Assembly: GCA_964471555.1 (NCBI GenBank)
Contig: CAYYGM010000044.1
Span: 1-30,187, forward strand
DNA length: 30,187 nt
Direction of reading: 5' to 3'
Source of the DNA: JADLFV01 sp964471555
GTDB lineage: Bacteria; Planctomycetota; Phycisphaerae; Phycisphaerales; Phycisphaeraceae
Made by a program: the position numbers and the translations under genes. This document shows positions 1 to 9,129 of this stretch, one piece after another. Within the stretch, counting starts at the first letter, position 1. Each line of letters opens with the position of its first letter. The notes under the pieces are model-generated. The model saw only the letters and a list, made by a program, of their open reading frames with translations. It was not told the DNA's origin and did not search any database.

Positions 1-121
1 ACGGCCGGGCGGATTCTCTCACAAAGTCTGGCTCAAGATTCGGGGAGGGGGTCAATCGTGAACGCAATCAATTGTCAGGAGCGCCACCTTGTGAATCACC
101 AGGTTCGCAAATCCCGTAGCC

Positions 122-2887
122 TCATTGCCGCAGGATCACCGGCCCCATCAGGCCGCTCTGGAGATTGCGCTGATCCAGCGGACGCCACCAACCGGTGACC
201 GCATTCTCACCGTATTGCATCATCGCGTTGGACAGCAGGTTGCCCACGCGCACTCTCACCATGTTGCTGCCGACCTTCAGAGCCGGGCCGACCTTGAACT
301 CATAGGGCGGCCAACAGCGATAGCCACAGTCGAACCCGTTGACCTGCACTTCCACCACATGCAGCACATCGCCCAGACTCAACACCGCCTCGCGGTTGAC
401 CTGCTTGAGGTTGAAGTTGATGGTGTAGTCCACGTAGCCGCTGAAATCGGTCAGGCCCCAGGCACTCCAATCCTCAAGGGCGACCGGCATCCCCTTATTG
501 TTCAACAGTTCCTGCGGGATGTGACTTTGCGGGGCCGGCTGCACCGGCGGAGGCGGTTGTATGCGTGTGTTGATGCGCGCGGTCCACGGACCGTTGAGGC
601 GAATCTGCTCAGCCGGCACCGGCGGCGCGGGAGTGTCCGTCGAGGCCGGCAGCTCGGGATCAAACACCAGCCAGTAGGCTTCGTAGGGGGCGAAGGTCAG
701 GTTGAGCCGGCTTGCCTGGTTTTGGTCGTGCGAGTTGATGGTGTGGCGTAATCCGGTTTCGCAATCCCAGATGGCAGCCTGGCCGTGTGCGCCGGCCACG
801 CTGATGTCGCATTGCTGGGGCTGGCCGGTGTTGTTGACGAGCCAGAAGAAGTCGCGGCCTTGCACCCGGCGGTGAAGCTGGAGCATGGCAAATGCGCCGC
901 GGTTGAACGTAATCTGGGAATGGAGGCCGGCCGCACCCTGTGCCACCAGTTCGTCGATGCTCTGATCGGTGACGGTGACCGTGGGCAGTGCCCGCAGGAC
1001 GTTCATCATCTCGATCATGGCGGGATCGTCCTTGCCCGTGTCGATCGAGTCGCACGGCAGATCGCCCAGGACATAAAACCGCACGCCGGCCTTGGCGCTG
1101 GCGATCAGTTTGTCCGCAATGTCGTAGGACAGGATCGTCATGCGGGGCATGATCACCGTTTTGAAATAGAACGGACCCTCGACCAGTTGGGCGTCTTCGA
1201 TCTGCATGCGGCGCAGGTAAACGTCGTCAGCGATCAGATACTCGATGCGCTGGGCAGCCAGTTGCCGCATGGCGGATGAGTAGCTGTCATCGATGGCCTG
1301 GATCTGCGGGCCGTGGACGCACTTGATGTAATCCTTGCGCTTGGTGGTATTCGGGCTGAAGGCGCTGTCGCCCAGCAGCGACCAGGCGCTGTCCAGCGGA
1401 CTCAGCAGCAACACGTCGGGCACGGTGTGACCCTGGGAGTTGATGTAGGAAGCGCGGCGGCAGAAATCCGTCCACGCCCGCAAGTAGGGCCAGTAGGGAT
1501 TGCTCTTGTAAAGGTCAGGCGGATAGCGCGTGGTGTTCCACTGACGATTGAGGCTGATGCCGTGAGGAATGATGTGGCTGACACCCCAGGCGACGGCGGC
1601 ATTGGCGCACTGCTTCATCAGCACCGGTGACAACTGCCAGCCGGCCACGCCCATGATCTCGCTCTGGAAGCGGCGGGATTCAAACTCGGTCACCGACTGC
1701 GTTTCCTTGAAATCGTGCACGTCCAGGGCGATGTTGACCAGGGCGTCGTTGCCGGGCATGGTGACGCCGCGCTGGGCACGGATCAGACTACCGACGCACA
1801 TGGCGACGCGGGGCAGATCCTCTTCCCACAGGTTGGAGATGTAGTACATCCCCCTCGCCTTGAGCCATTCGCTGACCTGGTGCGTGTAGTTTTCGTTGTA
1901 AAGATCGGACACCACGTCGAACCAGTCCCAGCGAGCCTTGGGCCAGAGGCCCTCTTCGTCCTCGTCGATCAGCAGAGGCAGCCAGAGGCGAATGTCGCGG
2001 TTTTTCTTTTTCTGGTACTCGGCAGCGAAGTCATCGGACCAGGCCAGGTTTTTGCCGTAGTCACCTTCGTTGTCCACGAACACGCCGGGGACGCTGCGCC
2101 CCATGCGGTCGCCGAAGTGGTCGAAGTACGGCTGCTGGGTGATCTCCAGAAAAGCGGGAACCAGGCGGCGATCGAGGTAATTGACTTTGGTGGTTCCACC
2201 GACGCCCCAGTCCGGCGAATACCGGGTGAACGCATACACGCACCAGCGGCCGTCGTCCGGAGCCGTCCACTCGGCTGATGCGTTTGTCAGATCAATCAGT
2301 TGCAGGCTCTGCGAGGAAATGACGCGGATCTTCTCCTGCTTGTCCAGCATGCGGGCCGCCACGGCAAAATCGCACGAAGGAATCGCCAGCGTCCGGCCCG
2401 GCGCACATTCCAGAATTTCATATTTCAGCGAGCAGTTGGCCAACTCCGGGTACTTGCTGCGAATCAGTCCATTGGCCCGACCGCTGGGCCAGTCGTATTC
2501 ATCGCAATAGCTCATGTAGCACCAGGCTGCCTCCGCCTTCTTCAAGGCCGCGTCGAAGCAGTCGAACCACTGCGGCGAAAGCCATTGCTCCGCGGGCAGG
2601 CCGCGCCGGGCATGGGCGAAACCGGGATTGATGCCCTGTTCGGTCATGTCCTGGGCCATGGTTGCAATCAAGTCCTTGTCCAGCGGCGCTTCCCAGAACC
2701 AGTACATGAACGGGCCATAGATCATGTCCGGTTGCTCGAAGTTGTCTTGCAGCGTCTCATAGGCAATCGGCTTGCGATCACCCCAATTGTCCGGCTCCGC
2801 AGTCTGCGACGAAAGACTGCTGCAGCCGGCCATTACCGTCAAAATGAATGCGCAGAGAAAAAGACGAGCATGTTGTCGGTGATTCAT
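122..2887 (-). CDS. GH106-like glycoside hydrolase lipoprotein
   Basis: This is a probable surface or periplasmic lipoprotein of about 921 residues that resembles alpha-L-rhamnosidase-type (GH106-like) glycoside hydrolases. A hydrophobic signal segment ends in a lipobox (VMAGC) near residue 22. The N-terminal catalytic part carries aromatic and acidic stretches such as YGPFMYWFWEAPLDKD and GVFVDNEGDYGKN. The last 130 or so residues look like a jelly-roll carbohydrate-binding domain (SGYVDYTINF, VEVQVNGFDCGYRCWPPYEF). The ATG at 2887 is preferred over in-frame ATGs up to 2947 because it has AGGA 5 nt upstream and starts directly at the signal peptide. The gene lies 137 bp downstream of a sulfatase on the same strand, which suggests joint attack on a sulfated, deoxysugar-containing glycan. 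The GH106 assignment is from overall pattern; substrate and catalytic residues cannot be fixed. Confidence 0.72.
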   Translation of the reverse strand: MNHRQHARLFLCAFILTVMAGCSSLSSQTAEPDNWGDRKPIAYETLQDNFEQPDMIYGPFMYWFWEAPLDKDLIATMAQDMTEQGINPGFAHARRGLPAEQWLSPQWFDCFDAALKKAEAAWCYMSYCDEYDWPSGRANGLIRSKYPELANCSLKYEILECAPGRTLAIPSCDFAVAARMLDKQEKIRVISSQSLQLIDLTNASAEWTAPDDGRWCVYAFTRYSPDWGVGGTTKVNYLDRRLVPAFLEITQQPYFDHFGDRMGRSVPGVFVDNEGDYGKNLAWSDDFAAEYQKKKNRDIRLWLPLLIDEDEEGLWPKARWDWFDVVSDLYNENYTHQVSEWLKARGMYYISNLWEEDLPRVAMCVGSLIRAQRGVTMPGNDALVNIALDVHDFKETQSVTEFESRRFQSEIMGVAGWQLSPVLMKQCANAAVAWGVSHIIPHGISLNRQWNTTRYPPDLYKSNPYWPYLRAWTDFCRRASYINSQGHTVPDVLLLSPLDSAWSLLGDSAFSPNTTKRKDYIKCVHGPQIQAIDDSYSSAMRQLAAQRIEYLIADDVYLRRMQIEDAQLVEGPFYFKTVIMPRMTILSYDIADKLIASAKAGVRFYVLGDLPCDSIDTGKDDPAMIEMMNVLRALPTVTVTDQSIDELVAQGAAGLHSQITFNRGAFAMLQLHRRVQGRDFFWLVNNTGQPQQCDISVAGAHGQAAIWDCETGLRHTINSHDQNQASRLNLTFAPYEAYWLVFDPELPASTDTPAPPVPAEQIRLNGPWTARINTRIQPPPPVQPAPQSHIPQELLNNKGMPVALEDWSAWGLTDFSGYVDYTINFNLKQVNREAVLSLGDVLHVVEVQVNGFDCGYRCWPPYEFKVGPALKVGSNMVRVRVGNLLSNAMMQYGENAVTGWWRPLDQRNLQSGLMGPVILRQ

Positions 2888-3024
2888 CGTCATCCTCATG
2901 GATAAATGCGCGTGCAGAAACACGCCGAAATATAGATGCGGTGTCACCAGTTACGCCCCCTCTGGGAAACGTCAGCAGTGACTGCCGTCATAAGCCGCAA
3001 CCGCCGGCAGTGACAACCCGAAGT

Positions 3025-4518
3025 TCACGACTCGTAGCCGGTGGCGATCTGGGCGCGGCAGCGGGCTTCGGTTTCGTCCGGATGCTCGCCGATCTGCTTG
3101 ATCAGAAATTCCTGCATCTGCGCGATGCGCTGAGCGTGTTGCGGCTGGGCGGACAGATTGTCGAACTCCATGGGGTCGGCAGCCAGGTCGTACAACTCCA
3201 TCTCCGGTTTGTAATGATCGTTGGGCGGACTGTGATAGACATATTTCCAGTTGCCCTGTACCAGCATGGCATAACCTGAAGCGATGTTGTGGGCGTAGTA
3301 CTGGCTGACGGCGAAATCCGGCCACTGGCTGTGCGGATCGTCCAGCAGCGGCACGAGCGTTGAGCCGTTCCAGTCGTCGGGCGTTTCGCCTTCGGCCAGA
3401 TCGACGATGGTGCGCACCACGTCCAGCATGGAGCAGACGCCGCTGCGCCGCTGTCCACCGGCCCAGCGCTGCGGCCAGTGCATGATCAGCGGAATGCCGG
3501 CCGACTGTTCGTACATGCTGTTCTTCCACCACAAGCCGTGCTCGCCGGCGTTTTCGCCGTGATCGGCGGTGTAGATGATGACGGTGTTCTCGGCGAAATC
3601 CGTCCGGGCCAGGGCGGCCAGGATCGTGTCGATCTGGTTATCGACCCACTGCGTCAGCCCGTAGTACAGCTCTCGCCCCAGCTTGACCTTGTCATCCGGC
3701 ACGTTGGTCATGTTGAACCCGCAGCGCAGGTGCTTGTAGTTCAGCGGCAGACGATCCAGAAAACCTTCGGGGATCTGCGGCATCGGCACCTGATCGCGAT
3801 ATGGCTCCCAATACGGCTGCGGCGCCACCAGCGGGAAGTGCGGCGCGAGCAATCCCACGTGCAGATAGAACGGCCCGTCGTCCGCGCTGCGCTGCTGAAG
3901 AAAACGCACGGCCGTGTCGGTCACTAACTGATCGTGCTTCATCACGGTGGAGTTGTCGCGCACGGCCAGGTTGTTTTCGTTGAATCGCTTGGACAGGCCG
4001 CCCTCTTCCGTCAGGTCATCCGCCTCGCGCCGATTGCCGCGGCCGGTCTTGTTGCTCCTGTTGAAGTTGGGCTCCAGGTCGATGAAGCCGTAGCGATAGC
4101 GCTTGTCGTAGTGGTTCTTCCCGCACAGGTAGGGTTGATAGCCAAAACGCGACAGCACGTGAGCCAGCGAGTCAATGTTCTCCGGGTCCGGCAGGCGGCA
4201 ACTGTTGCTCCAGGCATCGACGCGATTGATGTACTTGCCGGAAGTGTGCGACAGGCGTGAGGGCACGCACAGCGGGGAATTGCAGTAGCAGTGCTCGAAG
4301 GTCACGCCCTCGGCAGCCAGGCGGTCGAGGGCCGGGGTGCGGATCAGCTTGTTGCCGTAGCAACCGGTCACGCGGTGGTCGTGCTCGTCGGTCAGCAGCA
4401 GAATGATATTGGGCGGGCGCTTGGACTGGGCCGCACGCAGTGGCCGCGCTGTCAGGGGTCCGAGCATGGTGGCCGCCAATCCCGTACCTGTCATTTTCAG
4501 GAACGTTCGCCGCTTCAT
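3025..4518 (-). CDS. Tat-exported formylglycine-dependent sulfatase
   Basis: This is a family S1 (alkaline-phosphatase fold) sulfatase of 497 residues that would remove sulfate esters from a glycan outside the cytoplasm. The N-terminus is a twin-arginine signal (KRRTFLK followed by a hydrophobic stretch ending near LRAA). The sulfatase signature C-V-P-S-R is at residues 84-88, where C84 would be converted to formylglycine. Metal-ligand motifs are visible at TDEHDH (around D44) and in the C-terminal half at TADHGENAGEHG, followed by WWKNSMYE with the usual lysine. Length is normal for the family. AAAGG lies 7 nt before the ATG. It is the first gene of a probable two-gene unit with the downstream glycosidase. 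Maturation needs a formylglycine-generating or anaerobic maturase enzyme, which is not in this window. The exact substrate is unknown. Confidence 0.93.
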   Translation of the reverse strand: MKRRTFLKMTGTGLAATMLGPLTARPLRAAQSKRPPNIILLLTDEHDHRVTGCYGNKLIRTPALDRLAAEGVTFEHCYCNSPLCVPSRLSHTSGKYINRVDAWSNSCRLPDPENIDSLAHVLSRFGYQPYLCGKNHYDKRYRYGFIDLEPNFNRSNKTGRGNRREADDLTEEGGLSKRFNENNLAVRDNSTVMKHDQLVTDTAVRFLQQRSADDGPFYLHVGLLAPHFPLVAPQPYWEPYRDQVPMPQIPEGFLDRLPLNYKHLRCGFNMTNVPDDKVKLGRELYYGLTQWVDNQIDTILAALARTDFAENTVIIYTADHGENAGEHGLWWKNSMYEQSAGIPLIMHWPQRWAGGQRRSGVCSMLDVVRTIVDLAEGETPDDWNGSTLVPLLDDPHSQWPDFAVSQYYAHNIASGYAMLVQGNWKYVYHSPPNDHYKPEMELYDLAADPMEFDNLSAQPQHAQRIAQMQEFLIKQIGEHPDETEARCRAQIATGYES

Positions 4519-4728
4519 GGTGTGCCTTTCGCAAAGTGCGCCGCAGCCCCGCGCGGCAATGGGCTTGCATTGTACCTTGGCCGGTCGTCAGCGGACACGC
4601 CCCGAATCACCCGCCAAAACAGCCGATACAGGAAAGCCGCTTGCCCTTTCCGGCAACACACTGGGCAACGATCGCCTCTCGTGGTATCAAACGACTCCAG
4701 CAACGTTAACACACACGCGAAAGAACCC
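4519..4728. promoter_or_regulatory. divergent intergenic region between sulfatase and sialidase-like genes
   Basis: This 210-bp gap separates two divergently transcribed glycan-degradation genes, so it should carry promoters for both. I see a good ribosome site for the sulfatase (AAAGG before 4518) and only a weak purine stretch before the ATG at 4729. I could not assign convincing -35/-10 boxes or an operator. Confidence 0.35.
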
Positions 4729-5934
4729 ATGAGAGACAATCCACCGTTACCGTTCGGACATCTTCATGTGTGGTTCTGCCTGCTGATCGCCGCCGCCCTG
4801 CTTGCGGTTGTTCAGCCGGCCCGCGCTGTGGAAGCAAACAATCGGCAACAGTTGGCGGACATGCTGGCGCCGTCCGACCAATATGAGTCCGCCGCAGATC
4901 TGAAGTGGCTACCCGGGGCCCGGCTGCTGAGCGTGGTCTACTGTCCCGGCCCAGAGGATTGGGCCTACAGCCACACGCCCTGCATTCAAGCGATGGGTGA
5001 CAAGCTGGTTTGCGTCTGGGTGAATTGCTGGCGCGACGAGATCGAAGCCCGCACCCGCGTGGTCTTCAAAACCTCCGATGACGGCGGCCACACGTGGTCA
5101 CCGCTGAAAATAGCTGTGGACGATCCGGACGGCGAAGGCCCGGAGATGCGCATCAACGGCGGCCTGTGGAAACGCGGCGACGATCTCTACCTGCTGGTCA
5201 CTCATGCCCGCACCGGCGGCCCCTTCGGCCAACCCGTCACCGGTTCCGTCGCCACGCATCTGTACCAATACAACCCGACTGACGAAACTTTCACCGAAGT
5301 GAAAAAGCTGAAGGATGACTGGTGGTCGCACGGCAATCCGCTGATGCTCAGCGACGGCAACGCTATGTTCTTCGGCGTGCGCGACGATCACGTCACCAAA
5401 GAACTGCTGATCGGCGGCGGCCAATCCCTCGACGATTGGAAAAGCGTTTGTGATCCGATTCCCGCTCACATCAAGCGCTTCAGCGAAAGCAGCGGCTACC
5501 AGCTCGACAATGGTCAAGTCGTCATCTATTACCGCAACAACGATCCCAAGGATTACCGCCTCTACCGGGCCCAGTGCAATCCCGACAGCTCGGATTTCCA
5601 GATGCCGGTGAAGACCGATTGCCCCGACTCTCCCTCCAAGCAGCACGCCGGCCGCTTCCCCGGTGGCAAGTTCTATGTCGTCGGCAACCTGTCGCACGGC
5701 ACCGGCCGCGAGTACCTGGTCTATGCCGAATCCGACGATGGTTACCGATTCACCCGGCCGCAGATCATCGCCCACAACCAGCAACCCAACGCCGTCCGCA
5801 ATCCCAAAGAGACCGGCCTGCAATATCCCACCACGACGGTCATCGACGGCAAGCTCTACATCCCCGTCAGCCGCGGCAAGGAAGATATCTATCTCTATCT
5901 GTACGATCCTTCACTGCGAACCTCGGAGCAGTGA
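4729..5934 (+). CDS. secreted sialidase/BNR-repeat-like protein
   Basis: This is a probable secreted beta-propeller protein of 401 residues related to BNR-repeat/exo-sialidase-like proteins. The ATG at 4729 is chosen because it is followed by a typical signal peptide (hydrophobic stretch FCLLIAAALLAVVQPARA, cleavage near residue 33). The open frame runs upstream to 4291, but that part overlaps the start of the divergent sulfatase gene and has no signal-like features. An Asp-box (SDDGGHTW) lies at about residues 116-123, and later blades show repeated motifs such as AESDDGYRFTRPQ. The context with a sulfatase and a glycosidase favours a role in glycan breakdown. Whether it is a true sialidase, another propeller hydrolase or only a binding protein cannot be decided from sequence alone. 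The ribosome site is weak (GAAAGAA). Confidence 0.72.
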   Translation: MRDNPPLPFGHLHVWFCLLIAAALLAVVQPARAVEANNRQQLADMLAPSDQYESAADLKWLPGARLLSVVYCPGPEDWAYSHTPCIQAMGDKLVCVWVNCWRDEIEARTRVVFKTSDDGGHTWSPLKIAVDDPDGEGPEMRINGGLWKRGDDLYLLVTHARTGGPFGQPVTGSVATHLYQYNPTDETFTEVKKLKDDWWSHGNPLMLSDGNAMFFGVRDDHVTKELLIGGGQSLDDWKSVCDPIPAHIKRFSESSGYQLDNGQVVIYYRNNDPKDYRLYRAQCNPDSSDFQMPVKTDCPDSPSKQHAGRFPGGKFYVVGNLSHGTGREYLVYAESDDGYRFTRPQIIAHNQQPNAVRNPKETGLQYPTTTVIDGKLYIPVSRGKEDIYLYLYDPSLRTSEQ

Positions 5935-5943
5935 TCGCTTTTG

Positions 5944-6008
5944 ACGTTGGGATCAGTTTGCAAAAGCCATAGCCGGCGAGCGACGTCTCGCCGCTCCAGT
6001 TCCAACGT
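5944..6008. repeat. nested palindromic element
   Basis: An outer 7-bp inverted repeat (ACGTTGG at 5944-5950, CCAACGT at 6002-6008) encloses a tight hairpin (GGCGAG at 5975-5980, CTCGCC at 5987-5992, loop CGACGT). It begins 10 bp after the stop codon of the sialidase-like gene. It has no T tract, so it is more likely a dispersed palindromic element than an intrinsic terminator. Only one copy is seen in this window. Confidence 0.45.
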
Positions 6009-6113
6009 TGACGCATACTGCTTCAGCTCCGGCAGCTTGCTCTTGACTTTCCGACCCATCCAGCGGAAGTTGGTTCCTGCACCACACCAATTCGCGGATG
6101 GATCGGAGACAAA

Positions 6114-7658
6114 ATGATGACGCGGACAAGCATGATCATGGCAGGCATGGTGCTGGCGGTGGCGTGGGCCGCACTGGCGTTCGCACAAGTCGATCCGCCC
6201 CGTTTGCGGGAGGCAGGCGATTGGCAGTATGTCATCTGGCGCGGTCAGCCGATTCTCGAGTTGTACCAGGGCCGCTGCCTGCGCTTCCGCGCCACGCCGG
6301 ACAACGACCACTGGATCGGGATCAAGAGCGGCAAAGGCTCCGATGGCATGATCGCCCTGACCTGGGCGGACCGTGATGAGGCTGGCTACGAAGTCCGTGA
6401 CTTTGATTATCAATCTTCACCCGACAGCTTCCAGATCACACTCGATGCCCACAAAGCGCAAAGCAACTCCGACATCCACACCGTCATCAGCGCCCGCTTG
6501 CTCTCACAGGAAATGGGCTTCGAGTACGACCTGGCCACCCGCCTGCAAACCACCGCCTCCGCCTGGCGCAGCGTGCACATGAAGTCCGGCCCCAAAGGAC
6601 CTCGCACCATTCAACCAATCGACTACCACCTCGAGCGCGTCACACTGCCCACGCGCCTGCGCTCCATCCAGGATGACCAGGATGATCTTTATCAAGGTTT
6701 TGTCCGCAGCGAGGACGGCCAGCAGTGGACCTTTGTCCCCAAAATGCACGTACCCACGCACCCCCTGCCCCAAGGCATTTATCTCACGCAGAACTTCCGC
6801 GGTGAACTGCCGCCGTCACCGGCCGGTTCGTATTTCGGGGCGCTCGATGAGCAGGAAGGCGGCTGGATGACGCAGGTGATCGAGGCCACGCTGCCGCTGC
6901 GCTTCACGCTTTGCTGGATGTTCAACGACGTACACTGCTACATGCCCCAAGCGGTGCCGGAGGTGACGCCGGACGCCGATGCGGCGCTCGATCTCAAGTG
7001 CGCCATCCGCTTCACGCCCGTCACCCCGCAGCATGCCCGCCAGTTGCTGGCCGAAGCGGTGGAATTGCCGTGGCGTGATCTGCTCGAATATCAGGTGCCG
7101 CCCTTCTCGCGCCACAACACCTTCGCCAGAATCATCCACAGCAACGAGCAGTGCTGGAACAAGAGCGACAACACTGCCTGTCTATTCGACCAGACCACCG
7201 GCTACGACGATTCAAGCTGCATCAGCATCAAAAAGGTCCAGGACGACGGCCTGCCCGCGTTGTGGTACGGCTGGTGCTGGGGCCCGGCTTACGATCAAAA
7301 GGCGCCGCTCGACGGCGTGTACCGCTTCTCCGCCATGATCAAAACCAGCCAGTGCGACGGCAGCGTGCGCCTCGGCGTCAACGAGTTCTACGGCGACAAC
7401 TGGTTCGGTCGCCACAAACCCGGCCGATGGGACCACCCGGATAGCTGTGTGATCACCTATGCCGACCAGGAACTAACCGGCGACAATGACTGGACCCGCG
7501 TCAGCATTGATCTACCCATCGACGACGAGAAGATCCGCCAGTTGTTGGGCCGTTCCGTCTCGTACACCGGCATTCGCCGCACTGTTTTCATCGAACAGAC
7601 CGGCACCGGCCAGTGCTGGATCGACAACGTGCAGATTCAAAAACTCGAACAGCCCTAG
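6114..7658 (+). CDS. secreted protein of unknown family
   Basis: I do not recognise the family of this 514-residue protein. The N-terminus is a clear Sec signal peptide (MMTRTSMIMAGMVLAVAWAA, cleavage near FAQ at residues 23-25). The rest has no membrane segment. It is rich in Trp and Tyr, and its C-terminal 170 residues (from about FARIIHSNEQCWNKSDN) read like a beta-sandwich, carbohydrate-binding-like module, with phrases such as DGVYRFSAMIKTSQCDGSVRLGVNEFYGD. The ATG at 6114 has GGAG 5 nt upstream. A second in-frame ATG follows immediately. It lies downstream of the sialidase-like gene on the same strand, so a role in glycan binding or breakdown is plausible but inferred only from context. 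It converges with the dehydrogenase gene, with just 30 bp between the stops. Confidence 0.7.
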   Translation: MMTRTSMIMAGMVLAVAWAALAFAQVDPPRLREAGDWQYVIWRGQPILELYQGRCLRFRATPDNDHWIGIKSGKGSDGMIALTWADRDEAGYEVRDFDYQSSPDSFQITLDAHKAQSNSDIHTVISARLLSQEMGFEYDLATRLQTTASAWRSVHMKSGPKGPRTIQPIDYHLERVTLPTRLRSIQDDQDDLYQGFVRSEDGQQWTFVPKMHVPTHPLPQGIYLTQNFRGELPPSPAGSYFGALDEQEGGWMTQVIEATLPLRFTLCWMFNDVHCYMPQAVPEVTPDADAALDLKCAIRFTPVTPQHARQLLAEAVELPWRDLLEYQVPPFSRHNTFARIIHSNEQCWNKSDNTACLFDQTTGYDDSSCISIKKVQDDGLPALWYGWCWGPAYDQKAPLDGVYRFSAMIKTSQCDGSVRLGVNEFYGDNWFGRHKPGRWDHPDSCVITYADQELTGDNDWTRVSIDLPIDDEKIRQLLGRSVSYTGIRRTVFIEQTGTGQCWIDNVQIQKLEQP

Positions 7659-7688
7659 TCATGCGACGTGCCGACGTTGTGGCCGTCC

Positions 7689-8990
7689 CTACGGCAGCAT
7701 CCCCTTGGCGACCGTCGCTTCCACCACGCGCTCGATGGCGATGGCCATGGCCGCCTCGCGCAGGGTCAGCTTCTTGTCTGCCGCGACCTGGCACACATGC
7801 TGGTAGCGATCCACCATGCGTTTCTCCAGGCGCTTGTTGACCAGCGTCTCGGTGAACTGCTCCTGCTGCGTCTCCTGCGTGTACTCGATGTAGGAGACAT
7901 AGACGCCGCCGGCATTGCAGAGAATGTCGGGCACCACGACGATGTTGCGCTCGCGCAGGATTTCATCCGCCTCGTGCAGCGTGGGGCCGTTGGCGCCCTC
8001 GGCAACGAGCCTGGCGGCGATGCGCGGCGCGTTGTCCGCGGTGATCTGGCCGGCCGCAGCGGCGGGGATCAGCACATCGCAGGGCAACTCCAGCACGGCC
8101 GCGGCATCGATGTCCTGGCCGCCGTCAAAACCCAGCACCGTGCCGCTGCATTTGGCGTACTCGAACAGGGCCGGCACATCCAGGCCGTCGTGATTGACCA
8201 CCGCGCCGTCAATGTCCGCCACGGCAATGATGCGGGCGCCCATCTGGTGCAGGATCAGCGCGGCCGCTCCACCGACGTTGCCGAAACCCTGCAAAACCAC
8301 CGTGGCCTGCTCGATCGGTTGCTTCATGCAGGCCAGGGCTTCGCGCACGCAGATGGCCACGCCCCGCCCCGTGGCTTCGCGCCGACCGGGGACGCCGCCG
8401 AGGATGACGGGTTTGCCGGTGACGTAGCAGCCGCTGGTGGTGGCCTGACCATCGTCGTTGCTGAGCGTGTCCTTGATGTGGCCCATGTCGCGCTCGGTGG
8501 TGCCCATGTCGGGAGCCGGGACATAGACCTGCGGCCCGATGTGGCGCACGGCCGAGCGGGCGAACGAACGGATCAACACCTCGCGATCACCCGCGCTCAA
8601 CTTGCGGGGGTCCGCCACGATGCCGCTCTTACCGCCGCCGAAGGGCACGCCGATCAACGCGCACTTCCAGGTCATGTCCATGGAAAGGCCGTTGACGTCG
8701 TCGAGCGTGACCAGACTGCTCATGCGGATACCGCCCTTGGCCGGGCCCAGCGCGGTGTTGTGGCGCACGATGTAGGAAGGGATGGTGTGTACGCGTCCGT
8801 CGCTGAGCTGTGGGGAGAGCATCACCTCGATGCGCTCCTTGGGCCGGCGCAACTTCTCCAGCAGATCGTCGGGCACCACGACCAGCTTCTGTTCCACAGC
8901 ACGGTCCAGCAACAGCAGCGCGTTGTCCAGCAGTTGGCTGCGCATCGATGAAGTAGCGGAAGGTTTGCCGGCGGGCGCTTGAGTGGCCAT
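7689..8990 (-). CDS. gdhA: glutamate dehydrogenase family (Glu/Leu/Phe/Val) protein
   Basis: This 433-residue cytoplasmic oxidoreductase interconverts glutamate and 2-oxoglutarate with ammonia, or acts on a related amino acid. The substrate-domain motifs are intact: GPAKGGIR (K85), MTWKCAL (K109), PFGGGKSG (K121) and APDMGT (D161). The dinucleotide-binding Rossmann motif GFGNVG is at residues 235-240. Length matches the hexameric bacterial enzymes. The ATG at 8990 has AAGGA 8 nt upstream and is preferred over the upstream ATG at 9035. It lies downstream of the polysaccharide operon on the same strand, but is functionally unrelated and separated from it by a palindrome-rich gap. Glutamate is the most likely substrate, but leucine or other amino acid dehydrogenases share these motifs, so the symbol is tentative. 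Confidence 0.88.
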   Translation of the reverse strand: MATQAPAGKPSATSSMRSQLLDNALLLLDRAVEQKLVVVPDDLLEKLRRPKERIEVMLSPQLSDGRVHTIPSYIVRHNTALGPAKGGIRMSSLVTLDDVNGLSMDMTWKCALIGVPFGGGKSGIVADPRKLSAGDREVLIRSFARSAVRHIGPQVYVPAPDMGTTERDMGHIKDTLSNDDGQATTSGCYVTGKPVILGGVPGRREATGRGVAICVREALACMKQPIEQATVVLQGFGNVGGAAALILHQMGARIIAVADIDGAVVNHDGLDVPALFEYAKCSGTVLGFDGGQDIDAAAVLELPCDVLIPAAAAGQITADNAPRIAARLVAEGANGPTLHEADEILRERNIVVVPDILCNAGGVYVSYIEYTQETQQEQFTETLVNKRLEKRMVDRYQHVCQVAADKKLTLREAAMAIAIERVVEATVAKGMLP

Positions 8991-9040
8991 GGTGAATTTC
9001 CTTGGGGAAAAGGTCGCCATTATATCATCGCCCAATTGAG

Positions 9041-9129
9041 CGATCGCGCTTAAACGCTTCGTTTCCCGCTGAAAAACACCATATTTTGCAATTGCAAAAC
9101 GCCCATCGCATGGAAGCGTTCAAGCGATC
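9041..9129. promoter_or_regulatory. palindrome-rich leader region upstream of gdhA
   Basis: A perfect 16-bp palindrome (TTTTGCAATTGCAAAA, 9084-9099) sits in the gap before the dehydrogenase gene. It is flanked by an imperfect long inverted repeat: GATCGCGCTTAAACGCTTC at 9042-9060 pairs with GAAGCGTTCAAGCGATC at 9113-9129. The right arm overlaps the last codons of the flippase gene. The arrangement could be an operator plus a read-through barrier between the polysaccharide operon and the dehydrogenase gene. There is no T tract for a classic terminator. Confidence 0.45.

Noticed and set aside
4291..4728. N-terminal extension of the sialidase-like protein
   Set aside because: It overlaps the start of the divergent sulfatase, while a clear signal peptide begins at 4729.
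7668..8951. Plus-strand open frame of 427 codons
   Set aside because: It is antisense to the dehydrogenase gene, whose motifs are unmistakable. The plus-strand translation is rich in His, Gly, Ala and Arg without family motifs, typical of a high-GC shadow.
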